NCBI RefSeq assembly: GCF_035916875.1
Contig: NZ_JAXUHN010000091.1
Coordinates: 1-64,000, forward strand
Direction of reading: 5' to 3'
Source of the DNA: Methylomicrobium sp035916875
Lineage (GTDB): Bacteria; Pseudomonadota; Gammaproteobacteria; Methylococcales; Methylomonadaceae
DNA length: 64,000 nucleotides
Positions 23,220 through 31,487 of this stretch are shown here, in pieces. Each line of letters opens with the position of its first letter. Within the stretch, counting starts at the first letter, position 1. Made by a program: the position numbers and the translations under genes. The notes under the pieces are model-generated. The model was given only the letters and a program-made list of their open reading frames with translations. It ran no database searches and was not told the origin of the DNA.

Positions 23220-25673
23220 CTATTTTTTACTCAAGCGCAATGAATTCAGGATCACCGACAGCGAACTCAAGGCCATCGCGGCGGAGGCGATCATCGGATT
23301 CAGCTTGCCGACCGCGGCGACCGGTATCGCGACGGTGTTGTAGCCGAAGGCCCAGAACAGATTCTGTTTGATGATGCGGATCGTATCGGAGCTCAACTCG
23401 ATCGCATCGGTCACTTTGGTGATGTCACCCTGAGTCAGCGTCATGTCGGCGGACTCGATCGCAATGTCGGTGCCGCTGCCGATCGCAAAGCCGACATTGG
23501 CGGCAGCCAGGGCCGGCGCGTCATTGATGCCGTCGCCAATCATGCCGACCTGTTTCCCTTCCGCCTGCAGGCGCTGGATGATCGCGAGTTTCTCTTCCGG
23601 CTTCGCATTGGCGATCACGTCGAGGATACCGACCCTCGCGGCAATGAACTGCGCGGTTTTCTCGGTGTCGCCGGTCGCCATCACGGTCTCGACGCCGAGC
23701 CGGTGCAGGCGGGCGATCGCCTCGGCCGCATTCTTCCTCGGCTGGTCGGCAATACCGAACACCGCCGCCTCTTTTTGATTGACCGCCATATAAACCGGCG
23801 TCTTGCCCTGTTCGGCGAAGTCACCGGCCGCGGTTTCCAAATTCCGCACGTCGATGTCGCGCTGGCGCATCCAGGCCAGATTGCCGAGCAGCAGGGATTT
23901 GCCGTCGACTTCGGCTTCGATGCCGCGGCCCGGTTCACTGTAGAAATGCGAACATTCCTTGATTTCGATGCCCTGCCCGCGCGCATACTCGACAATCGCC
24001 CTGCCGAGAAAATGTTCGGAATTGTGCTCGGCCGAGGAGGCCAGCATCACAATTTTTTCCTCGCCCAGCATCGAGACTTTCAGCAGATCGCTGACTTGCG
24101 GCTTGCCTTCGGTGATCGTGCCGGTTTTGTCGAATACGATCACGTTCAGCTTCGCCGCAATTTCGAGGCTTTCGCCGTTGCGGATATAAATGCCCTTCTT
24201 CGCGGCCTGACCGGTGCCGACCATGATTGACGCCGGGGTCGCGAGGCCCAGTGCGCACGGGCAGGCGATCAACAGCACGGTGATCGCATTGCCGAGCGCG
24301 AAACCGAACGGCGCGCCCAGCGCCATCCAGCCGGCAAAGGTCAACCCGGCAATGGCCATCACCGAGGGCACGAACACCGCGGAAATCTGATCGACCTGTT
24401 TCTGGATCGGCAGTTTGGTCGATTGCGCCTGATCGACCATGTGCACGATGCCGGCCAGCACCGTATCCATCCCGACCGCGGTCGCGCGGACGCGGAGTAC
24501 ACCGTTGCCGTTCACGCAGCCGCCGATTAACTTATGACCGATATCCTTGATCACCGGCATGCTTTCTCCGGTCACCATCGATTCATCGACAGACGAAATG
24601 CCTTGCACAACCTCGCCGTCGGTCGGAATCCGCTCGCCCGGCCGCACCAATAATATGTCGCCGACCTGCACACTTTCGACATCGACAATGAATTCCTGGT
24701 CGTCGCGGATCAGTGTCGCGGTCTGCGGCTGCAGATCGACCAGTTGCCGGATTGCTTCGCCGGCCTTGCCCTTGGCCCTTTCTTCGAGATAACGGCCGAG
24801 CAGCACGAACACAATGATCGCGGCGGCCGCTTCAAAATACATGTGGCCGCGGCGTCTGAGGAATGACGATAAACTGAAGGTATAAGCCGCCCCGACGCCG
24901 AGCGCGATCAGCGTATCCATGTTCGCGGCCTTGTGCCTGGCTAGCCTCAGCGCCTTGTCAAAAAACGGTTTGCCGGCGCCGAATACGACCGGCGTCGCGA
25001 GCAAAAACTGCAGCCAGTGCAACGGCCGCGACCTCGCCATGCCCATGCCCAGCACGATCACCGGCGTACTGAGCACGGCCGACCACCCGAACCGCCGCCA
25101 GGCCGACCGGATTCGCACTTGTTCCTTTTCGATCAGTTTCTTGCGCTGCGACAAGGTATCCATCGCATAGGCTTTGTAGCCTAGGCTGGCAATCTTCGCC
25201 GAGACTTCGTCCCGGTTCAATTGCCCCTGCACAGTCAGGGTTTCGGTCGCAAAATTGACGCTGGCTTGTTTGACCTTGGGATCACGATTGAACACCATTT
25301 CGAGCAGTAGCGCGCAGGATGCGCAGGTCATGCCTTCGATTGCGAGATCGACGTCCTGAACTCCGCCCGAAAAATCGACTTTTGTACGAGGACTTCCGGA
25401 CTGCGGCCTGCTAGAGAGATTGCCGAGCACCGCATCCAGCATCAACAGCAGATTCGCCTTCGGCAGGCGATTCGGATCGAACTCGATCACGACCGAACCG
25501 AGCGCGGGCGTGGAACGCACCCGTTTGATTTCGACGCGTTTTTTGAGCAGAATTTCAAGAATGTAAGATCGCTCATCGTCCTTTTTCAGCATCGGCGCCA
25601 CGACGCGGACCCGCCTTTGCAGTTGATGCAGCAATTGAAAATGTCGGTAAGCCGGCGATGCGTTATCGCTCAT
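23220..25673 (-). CDS. Copper-type P1B ATPase (CopA/CcoI-like)
   Basis: An 817-aa heavy-metal ATPase. Residues 1-95 form a degenerate HMA-like domain lacking CxxC. A canonical HMA follows with GMTCASC, then eight membrane helices, the CPC motif in LLIACPCALGLATP, the phosphorylation site FDKTGTITEG and GDGINDAPAL. The TM7-8 residues FGYN and MALSS match Cu(I) pumps. The ATG at 25673 follows AGGAAAG; an upstream TTG at 25691 is less likely. The downstream SafE and upstream metal-binding genes suggest Cu export or cuproenzyme assembly. CopA and CcoI roles cannot be told apart here. Confidence 0.93.
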   Translation of the reverse strand: MSDNASPAYRHFQLLHQLQRRVRVVAPMLKKDDERSYILEILLKKRVEIKRVRSTPALGSVVIEFDPNRLPKANLLLMLDAVLGNLSSRPQSGSPRTKVDFSGGVQDVDLAIEGMTCASCALLLEMVFNRDPKVKQASVNFATETLTVQGQLNRDEVSAKIASLGYKAYAMDTLSQRKKLIEKEQVRIRSAWRRFGWSAVLSTPVIVLGMGMARSRPLHWLQFLLATPVVFGAGKPFFDKALRLARHKAANMDTLIALGVGAAYTFSLSSFLRRRGHMYFEAAAAIIVFVLLGRYLEERAKGKAGEAIRQLVDLQPQTATLIRDDQEFIVDVESVQVGDILLVRPGERIPTDGEVVQGISSVDESMVTGESMPVIKDIGHKLIGGCVNGNGVLRVRATAVGMDTVLAGIVHMVDQAQSTKLPIQKQVDQISAVFVPSVMAIAGLTFAGWMALGAPFGFALGNAITVLLIACPCALGLATPASIMVGTGQAAKKGIYIRNGESLEIAAKLNVIVFDKTGTITEGKPQVSDLLKVSMLGEEKIVMLASSAEHNSEHFLGRAIVEYARGQGIEIKECSHFYSEPGRGIEAEVDGKSLLLGNLAWMRQRDIDVRNLETAAGDFAEQGKTPVYMAVNQKEAAVFGIADQPRKNAAEAIARLHRLGVETVMATGDTEKTAQFIAARVGILDVIANAKPEEKLAIIQRLQAEGKQVGMIGDGINDAPALAAANVGFAIGSGTDIAIESADMTLTQGDITKVTDAIELSSDTIRIIKQNLFWAFGYNTVAIPVAAVGKLNPMIASAAMALSSLSVILNSLRLSKK

Positions 25674-25722
25674 GAGTCTTTCCTGTACCAATGCATTCAG
25701 GGTTACGTTCGAACAGCGTCGG

Positions 25723-26328
25723 TTACTTCGGCCGGCGCGAACGCATCAACAAATAAATCATATAAGACACCGCCAACCATTCGTAGCGGTATTTGAACGG
25801 CCTGGGAATCCACTCCTTGGTGATGTGATCCCAATGCAGCCTGATCAGAAAAAGCACCAAAATGTCATTCAAAAAATCGATGGCCATCTTTTCCGGATCA
25901 TTGAAGAATTTGCCCGGTTTGGCGAGCCCTTTGCCGACGATCTTCGCCGCCTGCAAAGTTTCCTTCGCATCGTCGTATTTGCGGCTGAACCAGCGGGAGA
26001 CCTTTAAATTTTTGAATCGGTTTTTGACGCGTTGTTTGGCAAGCCGCACCGCTTTCGGTTTGGCTTCCGCAAGCGCTTGCTTCTCCAGTTCGCCGACAAT
26101 CCGGAATAACAATTTGCACAGGCTTTTAAAATCGTGCACCGTTTCCTGATAACGGATAGCCAGTTTTTTCTGGCTTCGATAGACCTGAACGCGGTAAACA
26201 CCGTCCGCAGCCAACAGCCGTCCCGTCAACGCTTCCGCTATCTGTTCGTTACAAAACGCGGAAGGTATTTCAAAACGCACGTGCTCTGCTCCCCGATAGC
26301 GTAATACAAACTCTTTTTGAATAGCCAT
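25723..26328 (-). CDS. HMA-like domain membrane protein (HMA_2 type)
   Basis: A 201-aa protein. The N-terminal 85 residues look like a ferredoxin-fold heavy-metal-associated domain (EIPSAFCNEQIAEALTGRLL, GVYRVQVYRSQKKLAIRY) without the CxxC pair, similar to the first domain of the adjacent ATPase. A basic helical region follows, then an amphipathic or membrane segment near 155-195 (FLNDILVLFLIRLHWDHI; WLAVSYMIYLLMRSRRPK). It ends 49 nt upstream of the ATPase start. No good ribosome site is visible. Likely an accessory of the pump, by position and fold. Confidence 0.75.
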   Translation of the reverse strand: MAIQKEFVLRYRGAEHVRFEIPSAFCNEQIAEALTGRLLAADGVYRVQVYRSQKKLAIRYQETVHDFKSLCKLLFRIVGELEKQALAEAKPKAVRLAKQRVKNRFKNLKVSRWFSRKYDDAKETLQAAKIVGKGLAKPGKFFNDPEKMAIDFLNDILVLFLIRLHWDHITKEWIPRPFKYRYEWLAVSYMIYLLMRSRRPK

Positions 26329-26353
26329 AAGTCAAAAAACACTCGGATGAGAC

Positions 26354-26390
26354 AAAAACGGGTGATTCCCGAATCAACGGAAATCACCCG
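26354..26390 (-). terminator. Rho-independent terminator after the small membrane-protein gene
   Basis: On the minus strand a 9-bp perfect stem CGGGTGATT/AATCACCCG is followed by TTTTTGTC. It lies 41 nt after the 26431 gene and 25 nt before the HMA-like gene, so full read-through into the ATPase genes is not guaranteed. Confidence 0.8.
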
Positions 26391-26430
26391 CCCCTGCAAA
26401 AATAAGGGAAAAGAAAAGCCCTGCGGCGCG

Positions 26431-26739
26431 TCAGCTTTCTTCCTTGGTCTCCGCAACGATGTCTTCCAGATTTTCTTTTTGCTGCAATACAAAATCCTTG
26501 CCGGAATCGATCGCCTTGTTGGCGCTCGCGATGATCTGTTTGCGGTATTTGTACACACAAACACCGGCAACCACGCCGGCTCCAAACACCAAAACGGGGT
26601 ATTTCGCTAACTTACTCATCAATTTTGCTCCTGTATGAACGGTGACGGAAGCCATAGAGCCTTTCATAATTTCCCGGCCCATGGTGTCCTTAACTTTACT
26701 CATTTCCTTCATCATGCCTTTGCCATGTACGTGCGTCAT
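26431..26739 (-). CDS. Small single-span membrane protein, metal-cluster family (paralogue A)
   Basis: A 102-aa protein starting at ATG 26739, with GAGGAG upstream. The N-terminus MTHVHGKGMMKEM is His/Met-rich. One glycine-patterned membrane helix (about 46-62, YPVLVFGAGVVAGVCVY) is followed by KYRKQII and an amphipathic helix. It shares the pattern P-x3-F-G-x-G-x3-G-x4-K-[YH]-R and, with the third member, FVLxQK, with the proteins at 40263 and 52082. It stands upstream of a copper ATPase. The architecture recalls mycobacterial PacL chaperones of P-ATPases, but their metal-binding tail is not seen. Confidence 0.8.
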   Translation of the reverse strand: MTHVHGKGMMKEMSKVKDTMGREIMKGSMASVTVHTGAKLMSKLAKYPVLVFGAGVVAGVCVYKYRKQIIASANKAIDSGKDFVLQQKENLEDIVAETKEES

Positions 26740-26792
26740 AACAGCACTCCTCTTTATCATTGAATCCAATATATTCGCCAACAGGCAAATGC

Positions 26793-26818
26793 CCCGCGGC
26801 ACCCAATGGTGCCGCGGG
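26793..26818. other. 11-bp GC-rich hairpin in leader
   Basis: CCCGCGGCACC-CAAT-GGTGCCGCGGG is a perfect 11-bp stem with a 4-nt loop. It lies about 54 nt upstream of the 26431 gene and downstream of the 59-aa gene. No T-run follows on either strand, so it is not a typical terminator. It could be an mRNA processing or stability element. Confidence 0.5.
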
Positions 26819-26986
26819 CGTCAACTTCGCCAAAAATCTGTTTATTAGGGATACGGACCGGGTTAGAAAAATTTCCCGAATTCAGGAACCTGTGTTTGTA
26901 CGCGCTTTACGGAAACCATCTGCTAAAGCCTCTTCGGCCGAATTCCAGTCCAAAATTTTCGAACGCACGCACGAATAATACGTAAC

Positions 26987-27166
26987 TCAATCGTTTCGAT
27001 CCGCCTCATCGACAACACTAAGCACCACATCTTCATGCAGCATCTGATAGATACCCATGCAGCCTTCGCAACAAAACTCCTTGTCGCCTTCCTTGGTGCG
27101 CACCTTGAAACCTGGGGTCAACACAGGCAATCCGCAAAGATCGCAAGCCTTATCGATTCCGCTCAT
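26987..27166 (-). CDS. Free-standing P-type ATPase metal-binding domain (59 aa)
   Basis: Translation of the minus strand from ATG 27166 gives 59 residues with CDLCGLPV near the N-terminus and FCCEGCMGIYQMLHE in the middle. This is the CxxC...CCxGC pattern of the cysteine-rich domain that normally forms the N-terminus of CcoI/FixI-type copper ATPases (PF12156-like). Here it is a separate gene 1.3 kb upstream of the ATPase, which lacks it. The C-terminus is acidic. It probably binds Cu or Zn and may act with the pump in trans. Confidence 0.85.
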   Translation of the reverse strand: MSGIDKACDLCGLPVLTPGFKVRTKEGDKEFCCEGCMGIYQMLHEDVVLSVVDEADRND

Positions 27167-27250
27167 ATCAATATCGATTTACTATAGGGTAAGAAAATGC
27201 TACTAAACTCGGCAGCCAGACGCAATGCATTACTGAAAAAATTAGCCGAA

Positions 27251-27297
27251 ATAAAAAGAGCCCGATTCGCAGAACCTTTGCGGTGTGCGAATCGGGC
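27251..27297 (-). terminator. Strong rho-independent terminator (minus strand)
   Basis: A perfect 12-bp stem GCCCGATTCGCA/TGCGAATCGGGC with a 14-nt loop is followed on the minus strand by CTCTTTTTATTT. It ends the transcript coming from the 65-aa gene, about 190 nt downstream of that gene's stop. It separates that unit from the copper cluster starting at 27166. Confidence 0.85.
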
Positions 27298-27442
27298 AGA
27301 AACGACAATGAAGAGTAGTGAAAAATCTATGGTGCGGGACAAAGCTAAAAATAAATTGCGGTTTGATTCGCCAAGCTCCGTCGAGCAATCATTCACCCTG
27401 CAACCGAGTATTATTGCGGCACCGCTCATCCGCGGACGATTT

Positions 27443-27466
27443 TAGCCGCCTCGCATTAGGCGGCTA
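27443..27466. repeat. Perfect 9-bp inverted repeat
   Basis: TAGCCGCCT-CGCATT-AGGCGGCTA lies just beyond the stop of the 65-aa gene, with no T-run. It is followed 9 bp later by another AGCCGCCT copy at 27472-27479. It may stabilise the 3' end or be a small repetitive element. Confidence 0.5.
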
Positions 27467-27490
27467 GGGCCAGCCGCCTTTGCTTCAGCC

Positions 27491-27688
27491 TTAGCTTCTG
27501 ATCGCCTGGTGGCCGGCTTTCATCACCGCCATTCTGAGCGCGCCGGTCAGGCTCGCACCCAACCCGATGCGGGTCGCCAAGGCCGGAATTAGAATCATCG
27601 ACGCCAACGCGAGACCGGTTCCCAACAGCAAGGCGCCGTTATTGCCGGAGGTTTTTGTGTTTTCGGACTGTGCTAATTGTTGACTCAT
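27491..27688 (-). CDS. Small hydrophobic protein of unknown function
   Basis: A 65-aa protein with a polar N-terminus (MSQQLAQSENTKTSGNNG), one or two membrane-prone stretches (ALLLGTGLALASMILIPALA) and a basic C-terminus (RMAVMKAGHQAIRS). It has its own terminator at 27251 and lies next to the copper cluster. The general layout (Gly/Ala-rich helix, conserved Pro, basic end) resembles small accessory membrane proteins encoded near P-type ATPases. I cannot assign a family with confidence. Confidence 0.55.
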   Translation of the reverse strand: MSQQLAQSENTKTSGNNGALLLGTGLALASMILIPALATRIGLGASLTGALRMAVMKAGHQAIRS

Positions 27689-27994
27689 TGTTGTGACCTC
27701 ATCAAGAGTAATGCTGCTTCGCCAAATCTATAAATGCAGAATCAGTGCCAAAACACCAAAAGAGTCTTCAAATTTTGAAGGCGTTTGTCCATAACCCGCT
27801 GAAATGTGTGGTTTAGCTGGCGTTGGACTCAATCTGGCTAGCGCAATCCTGAATGACAGGCCGCTTCCGTCATCCGAATATCTACGCAAATCCCTTCCAT
27901 TTTTTCGCTAATAAGTGATTTGACATATTTCAAATGTGTTAAATAACATAGTTTAATTAATAGGTGAACTCGCGGGCGATATGCTCCTTGCAGT
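27689..27994. other. 306-bp AT-rich gap, promoter region of the 65-aa gene
   Basis: No open frame of note. The part near 27905-27965 is strongly AT-rich (runs such as AAATAACATAGTTTAATTAATAGG). Nothing else is recognised. Confidence 0.5.
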
Positions 27995-29101
27995 TCAGGC
28001 AATCAGCCTCACCTTAGCAAAGCCGCCGTTTTGGGTCCGCAGGTTAGTCACCTGCCCTTGATAAATCCGCGCGGACACGCCGAGAATCCTATCACGATAG
28101 GCAAACAGCCGATAATCGGTCTTGAAAGCCTGCTGATCTTCGCCCAACGTCAACGAAGGCGGAATCCGCTGCTGAATCAATATATCATCGAGAACGAGTT
28201 CGGCCAGCTTATGTTTGGTCAGCTTTTCGCCGACATAGACGCCCCGGCTCGCATAGCCGGTCTCTGGCTTGAAAACCCATTGTTTGCGCGTGCGCCAGGC
28301 TTCCTCGGGCGTCAACGATGCCAGCAAACGGGTTTCCGGTACCGTCTCCGCCAAGATCGAGAGTTCCGCTTCCGGGAGCCCAAAGTCGCGCATGATCGCA
28401 GGCTGACACCACAGCATCATCCGCCGCTTGTCGGCCAGCAAACCGTATGCACGGGGATTCGGGCTCAGGCACACCCGCCCCTTCAGATAGGCCGCGCGGA
28501 TGTTTTCGACCGCAGGGGATTCCAGATAAAAGTCGCAGTGGCGGTTATAAATCATCTCGATGCGCTTGCCGGCGAAATAAAGCCCGCCATCTTTAGCTTC
28601 AATCTCCGCGGGATCGGCGATCACCGCATCGATACCCGCTTTTTTGAACAAAGCGGCAAAAACCTGCATTTCGGAATTGAGCGGCTGCTCGGCTGGGTTC
28701 TCGTCGAGAATCGCAAGGGTTTCGGGGCGCGCCGAGGGATCGTTCAGGTAGCGCGCATAGTCGTCGAAAAAGGTTTTGAGCAGCTTCGAACCCAGACGGC
28801 CGGAAAATTCGGTCGCTTCGATATCATGGCTCAAGTTGGCATACCAAATGCCGCCGGCATTGGTATTCACTTCGATTAGCTTCGGCCCGGCCTCGGCCAG
28901 ATGAAAATCGTAACCCATCATCACCGCATGATGACCGGGGTTGAAACGCGCGCTGGCCGGCAACACACTCTCCAGATGCCCCTGATAAGCGGGATTTTCG
29001 CTCAACTTGTGCAATAGGCGAGCGACCCGGATCATGCGCCGTAAATCCCGGCAAGACAAATCGGCGGAATAGGGGCTAACAGGAGGAGATGATGGATTCA
29101 T
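27995..29101 (-). CDS. ATP-grasp-like protein
   Basis: A 368-aa protein starting at ATG 29101. The C-terminal part has the ATP-grasp-like elements KQWVFKPETGYASRGVYVG, DILIQQRIPPS and KTDYRLFAYRDRILGVSARIYQGQ, ending TNLRTQNGGFAKV, a motif typical of peptide-ligase-like or circularly permuted ATP-grasp enzymes. The middle has MIYNRHCDFYLESP. A substrate with an amino or carboxyl group is likely but cannot be named. It is divergent from the kdp operon and appears to be transcribed alone. Confidence 0.7.
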   Translation of the reverse strand: MNPSSPPVSPYSADLSCRDLRRMIRVARLLHKLSENPAYQGHLESVLPASARFNPGHHAVMMGYDFHLAEAGPKLIEVNTNAGGIWYANLSHDIEATEFSGRLGSKLLKTFFDDYARYLNDPSARPETLAILDENPAEQPLNSEMQVFAALFKKAGIDAVIADPAEIEAKDGGLYFAGKRIEMIYNRHCDFYLESPAVENIRAAYLKGRVCLSPNPRAYGLLADKRRMMLWCQPAIMRDFGLPEAELSILAETVPETRLLASLTPEEAWRTRKQWVFKPETGYASRGVYVGEKLTKHKLAELVLDDILIQQRIPPSLTLGEDQQAFKTDYRLFAYRDRILGVSARIYQGQVTNLRTQNGGFAKVRLIA

Positions 29102-29490
29102 TGCCCTCTCGGCAGGATGGAGGAATTGACAAACAACAAAGGCGCGCATTCTACCGAAAATGCGGGGATGAGTTTGGAAAAAGCTTCTTTCTCGTCATCC
29201 TGCAAACTGAAACTCACTGTCGCCATAATAGACTCTCTATCTGTTGAAACCTTCAGAAAATTATTGGCTCTGACTGGAATATCGCAATCGATTCAAGCAC
29301 TATTGACAAGCCGTTGCCGAATTTTTACACCTTTTTTATTTTTGATTGCGTACGCTATTCTGCAACCAAACCGCTCGATCCTGGGATAACTGTTTACTGC
29401 TGAGTCCCGATATTGATCGGTTAAGAGGAACTACGGAAACCCACGAGGCCACGTAGCTTTGCAAACCGTACTGATCTTAAGAGGACTTGT
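29102..29490. promoter_or_regulatory. Divergent intergenic region and kdp leader
   Basis: About 390 bp with no gene. It holds the KdpE box at 29324-29340 and a possible -10 TATTCT at 29356-29361. The leader has two related segments, GATCGGTTAAGAGGAACT near 29416 and GATCTTAAGAGGACT near 29473. The second ends in the AGAGGA ribosome site of the first small kdp ORF. Confidence 0.55.
29324..29340 (+). promoter_or_regulatory. Probable KdpE binding site
   Basis: TTTACA-CCTTT-TTTATT is a direct repeat with 11-bp period inside a T-rich strand (ATTTTTACACCTTTTTTATT). It closely resembles the E. coli kdpFABC operator, which contains TTTATA and TTTACA half sites separated by five bases. It lies about 150 bp upstream of the first kdp frame, and kdpD-kdpE are encoded downstream. 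Confidence 0.65.
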
Positions 29491-29583
29491 ATGGACATTA
29501 TTTTTATCTTGCTCAGCGCAGGGTTTTTCCTGCTGACCGGTGCATTGGTCTACGCCTTCGAAAAATTACGGAGTTCGTCATGA
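29491..29583 (+). CDS. Tiny membrane peptide upstream of kdpF (30 aa)
   Basis: MDIIFILLSAGFFLLTGALV then YAFEKLRSSS: one membrane helix with a short basic tail. It is preceded by AGAGGA. Its TGA overlaps the ATG of kdpF (ATGA), so the two are coupled. Comparable short frames often precede kdpF in other bacteria. Its function is unknown; it could be a second KdpF-like stabilising subunit. Confidence 0.7.
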   Translation: MDIIFILLSAGFFLLTGALVYAFEKLRSSS

Positions 29584-29669
29584 GCTGGCTTTATTTCCTG
29601 AGTGCAAGCATCGCGCTGGTGATTTTCTTTTATCTTGTTTTTGCGTTGTTTTTCCCGGAGAAATTCTGA
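29580..29669 (+). CDS. kdpF: K+-transporting ATPase small subunit KdpF (29 aa)
   Basis: MSWLYFLSASIALVIFFYLV then FALFFPEKF. The single helix and the ending YLVFALFFPEKF match KdpF (E. coli ends GYLVYALINAEAF). KdpF stabilises the KdpFABC complex in the membrane. The stop overlaps the kdpA start (TGATG), so all three frames at the head of the operon are translationally coupled. Confidence 0.88.
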   Translation: MSWLYFLSASIALVIFFYLVFALFFPEKF

Positions 29670-31471
29670 TGACAAACAATGGCTTTTTACAAATCGCGGT
29701 ATATCTCGTCACTTTGCTGGTGCTGGCGAAACCGCTCGGTTGGTACATGGCCCGCATTTACCAGGGCAAGCCGATGGGACCGATACGCTGGCTATTACCG
29801 ATCGAAAAACTGATCTACCGACTTACCGGCGTCAAGCAAGAGCAGGATATGCGCTGGACCGAATACGCCGCCGCCCTGCTGGTTTTCAATCTTCTCGGCC
29901 TGCTGGCCGTGTTCGCATCGCAAAGACTGCAATCGTATTTGCCGCTCAATCCACAGCATTTGCCGGCAGTCAGCCCGGATTCGTCTTTCAACACCGCGGT
30001 CAGTTTTGCGACCAACACCAACTGGCAAGGCTACGGCGGTGAAACGACGATGAGCTATCTGACCCAGATGCTCGGGCTGACCGTGCAAAATTTCGTCTCG
30101 GCGGCAACCGGCATGGCGGTATTGGTCGCTCTGATTCGCGGTTTCATCCGGCGCAATTCGGATACGATCGGCAATTTCTGGGTCGATATGACTCGCAGTA
30201 CACTGTACATTCTGATGCCGATGTCGCTGCTTTTGGCTTTGGCTCTGGTCGGGCAAGGCGTCGTGCAGACTTTCAGCCCCTATCAAAGCGTCGCATTGAC
30301 CGAAGCGGTCAGCTATGAACAGCCCAAAAAAGACGGCTACGGGCAACCGGCGCTCGATGCCGCGGGCCACGCTGTCTCCGAAAAAATCATGGTGCATGAA
30401 CAAACGCTGGCGCTCGGCCCTGCGGCCTCGCAAGTGGCGATCAAACAGCTCGGCACCAACGGCGGCGGCTTTTTCAACGCGAACTCGGCGCATCCCTTCG
30501 AAAATCCGACGCCACTTTCCAATTTCCTCGAAATGCTGGCGATTTTGCTGATTCCGTCCGCGCTTTGCTACACCTTCGGTATGATGGTCGGCGATACCCG
30601 GCAGGGTTGGGCAATTCTGGCGGTGATGACGATCATTTTTATCGCGCTGGTTTTCGCAACGGTAGCCGCCGAACAGCGCGGCAATCCGCTCCTGACGTCT
30701 CTCGGCGCGGATCAGGATCCTTCGGCCGCACAAGCCGGCGGCAACATGGAAGGCAAGGAAGCCCGCTTCGGCATCGTCAATTCGGCGCTGTGGGCGGTCG
30801 CGACGACGTCGGCTTCGAACGGTTCGGTCAATGCGATGCACGATTCCTTCACGCCGCTCGGCGGTATGATACCGATGTGGTTGATGCAGCTTGGCGAAGT
30901 GATTTACGGCGGCGTCGGCTCCGGTCTCTATGGCATGATCGTATTTGCGATCGTTGCGGTGTTCGTGGCCGGCTTGATGATCGGCCGCACGCCGGAATAT
31001 TTGGGCAAAAAAATCGAAGCCTATGAGATGAAAATGGCCGCGGTCGCAATCCTGATTCCGCCGCTGATGGCATTGGGTGGCACGGCCGCCGCGGTGATGA
31101 TCGATGCCGGCAGAAGTTCGATCTTCAATCACGGAGCGCATGGCCTCAGCGAGGTGCTTTATGCGTTTTCCTCGGCCGGCAACAACAACGGCAGCGCTTT
31201 CGGCGGGCTATCCGCGAATACGCCTTTTTACAACGTCATGTTGAGCTTAGCGATGCTGTTTGCACGCTACTGGCTGATCGTGCCGGTGTTAGCGATCGCA
31301 GGCTCGCTGGCCGCGAAAAAGATCGTGCCGATCAGCCCCGGCACCTTGCCGACGCACACGCCGCTGTTTGTGGCGCTGCTGATCGGCACTGTATTGATGG
31401 TCGGCGCATTGACCTTCGTTCCCGCATTGGCGTTGGGGCCGATCGTCGAACACCTGCAAATGACAAAATGA
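29669..31471 (+). CDS. kdpA: K+-transporting ATPase channel subunit KdpA
   Basis: The 600-aa ion-selecting subunit of the high-affinity potassium pump. Selectivity-filter-like loops are visible: NTNWQGYGGETTMSYL, LGTNGGGFFNANSAHPFENP, ATTSASNGSVNAMHDSFTPLGG and SSAGNNNGSAFGGL. About ten membrane helices. The real start is the ATG at 29669 overlapping the kdpF stop, although an open frame runs upstream. Confidence 0.97.
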   Translation: MTNNGFLQIAVYLVTLLVLAKPLGWYMARIYQGKPMGPIRWLLPIEKLIYRLTGVKQEQDMRWTEYAAALLVFNLLGLLAVFASQRLQSYLPLNPQHLPAVSPDSSFNTAVSFATNTNWQGYGGETTMSYLTQMLGLTVQNFVSAATGMAVLVALIRGFIRRNSDTIGNFWVDMTRSTLYILMPMSLLLALALVGQGVVQTFSPYQSVALTEAVSYEQPKKDGYGQPALDAAGHAVSEKIMVHEQTLALGPAASQVAIKQLGTNGGGFFNANSAHPFENPTPLSNFLEMLAILLIPSALCYTFGMMVGDTRQGWAILAVMTIIFIALVFATVAAEQRGNPLLTSLGADQDPSAAQAGGNMEGKEARFGIVNSALWAVATTSASNGSVNAMHDSFTPLGGMIPMWLMQLGEVIYGGVGSGLYGMIVFAIVAVFVAGLMIGRTPEYLGKKIEAYEMKMAAVAILIPPLMALGGTAAAVMIDAGRSSIFNHGAHGLSEVLYAFSSAGNNNGSAFGGLSANTPFYNVMLSLAMLFARYWLIVPVLAIAGSLAAKKIVPISPGTLPTHTPLFVALLIGTVLMVGALTFVPALALGPIVEHLQMTK

Positions 31472-31487
31472 TTGTTGGGAGAATTTG

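Noticed and set aside
27163..27429. 88-aa minus-strand frame
   Set aside because: It runs through the strong terminator at 27251, so translation is very unlikely; the real gene starts at 27166 in another frame.
29795..31141. 448-aa minus-strand frame
   Set aside because: Antisense to kdpA; His/Arg/Gln-rich shadow.
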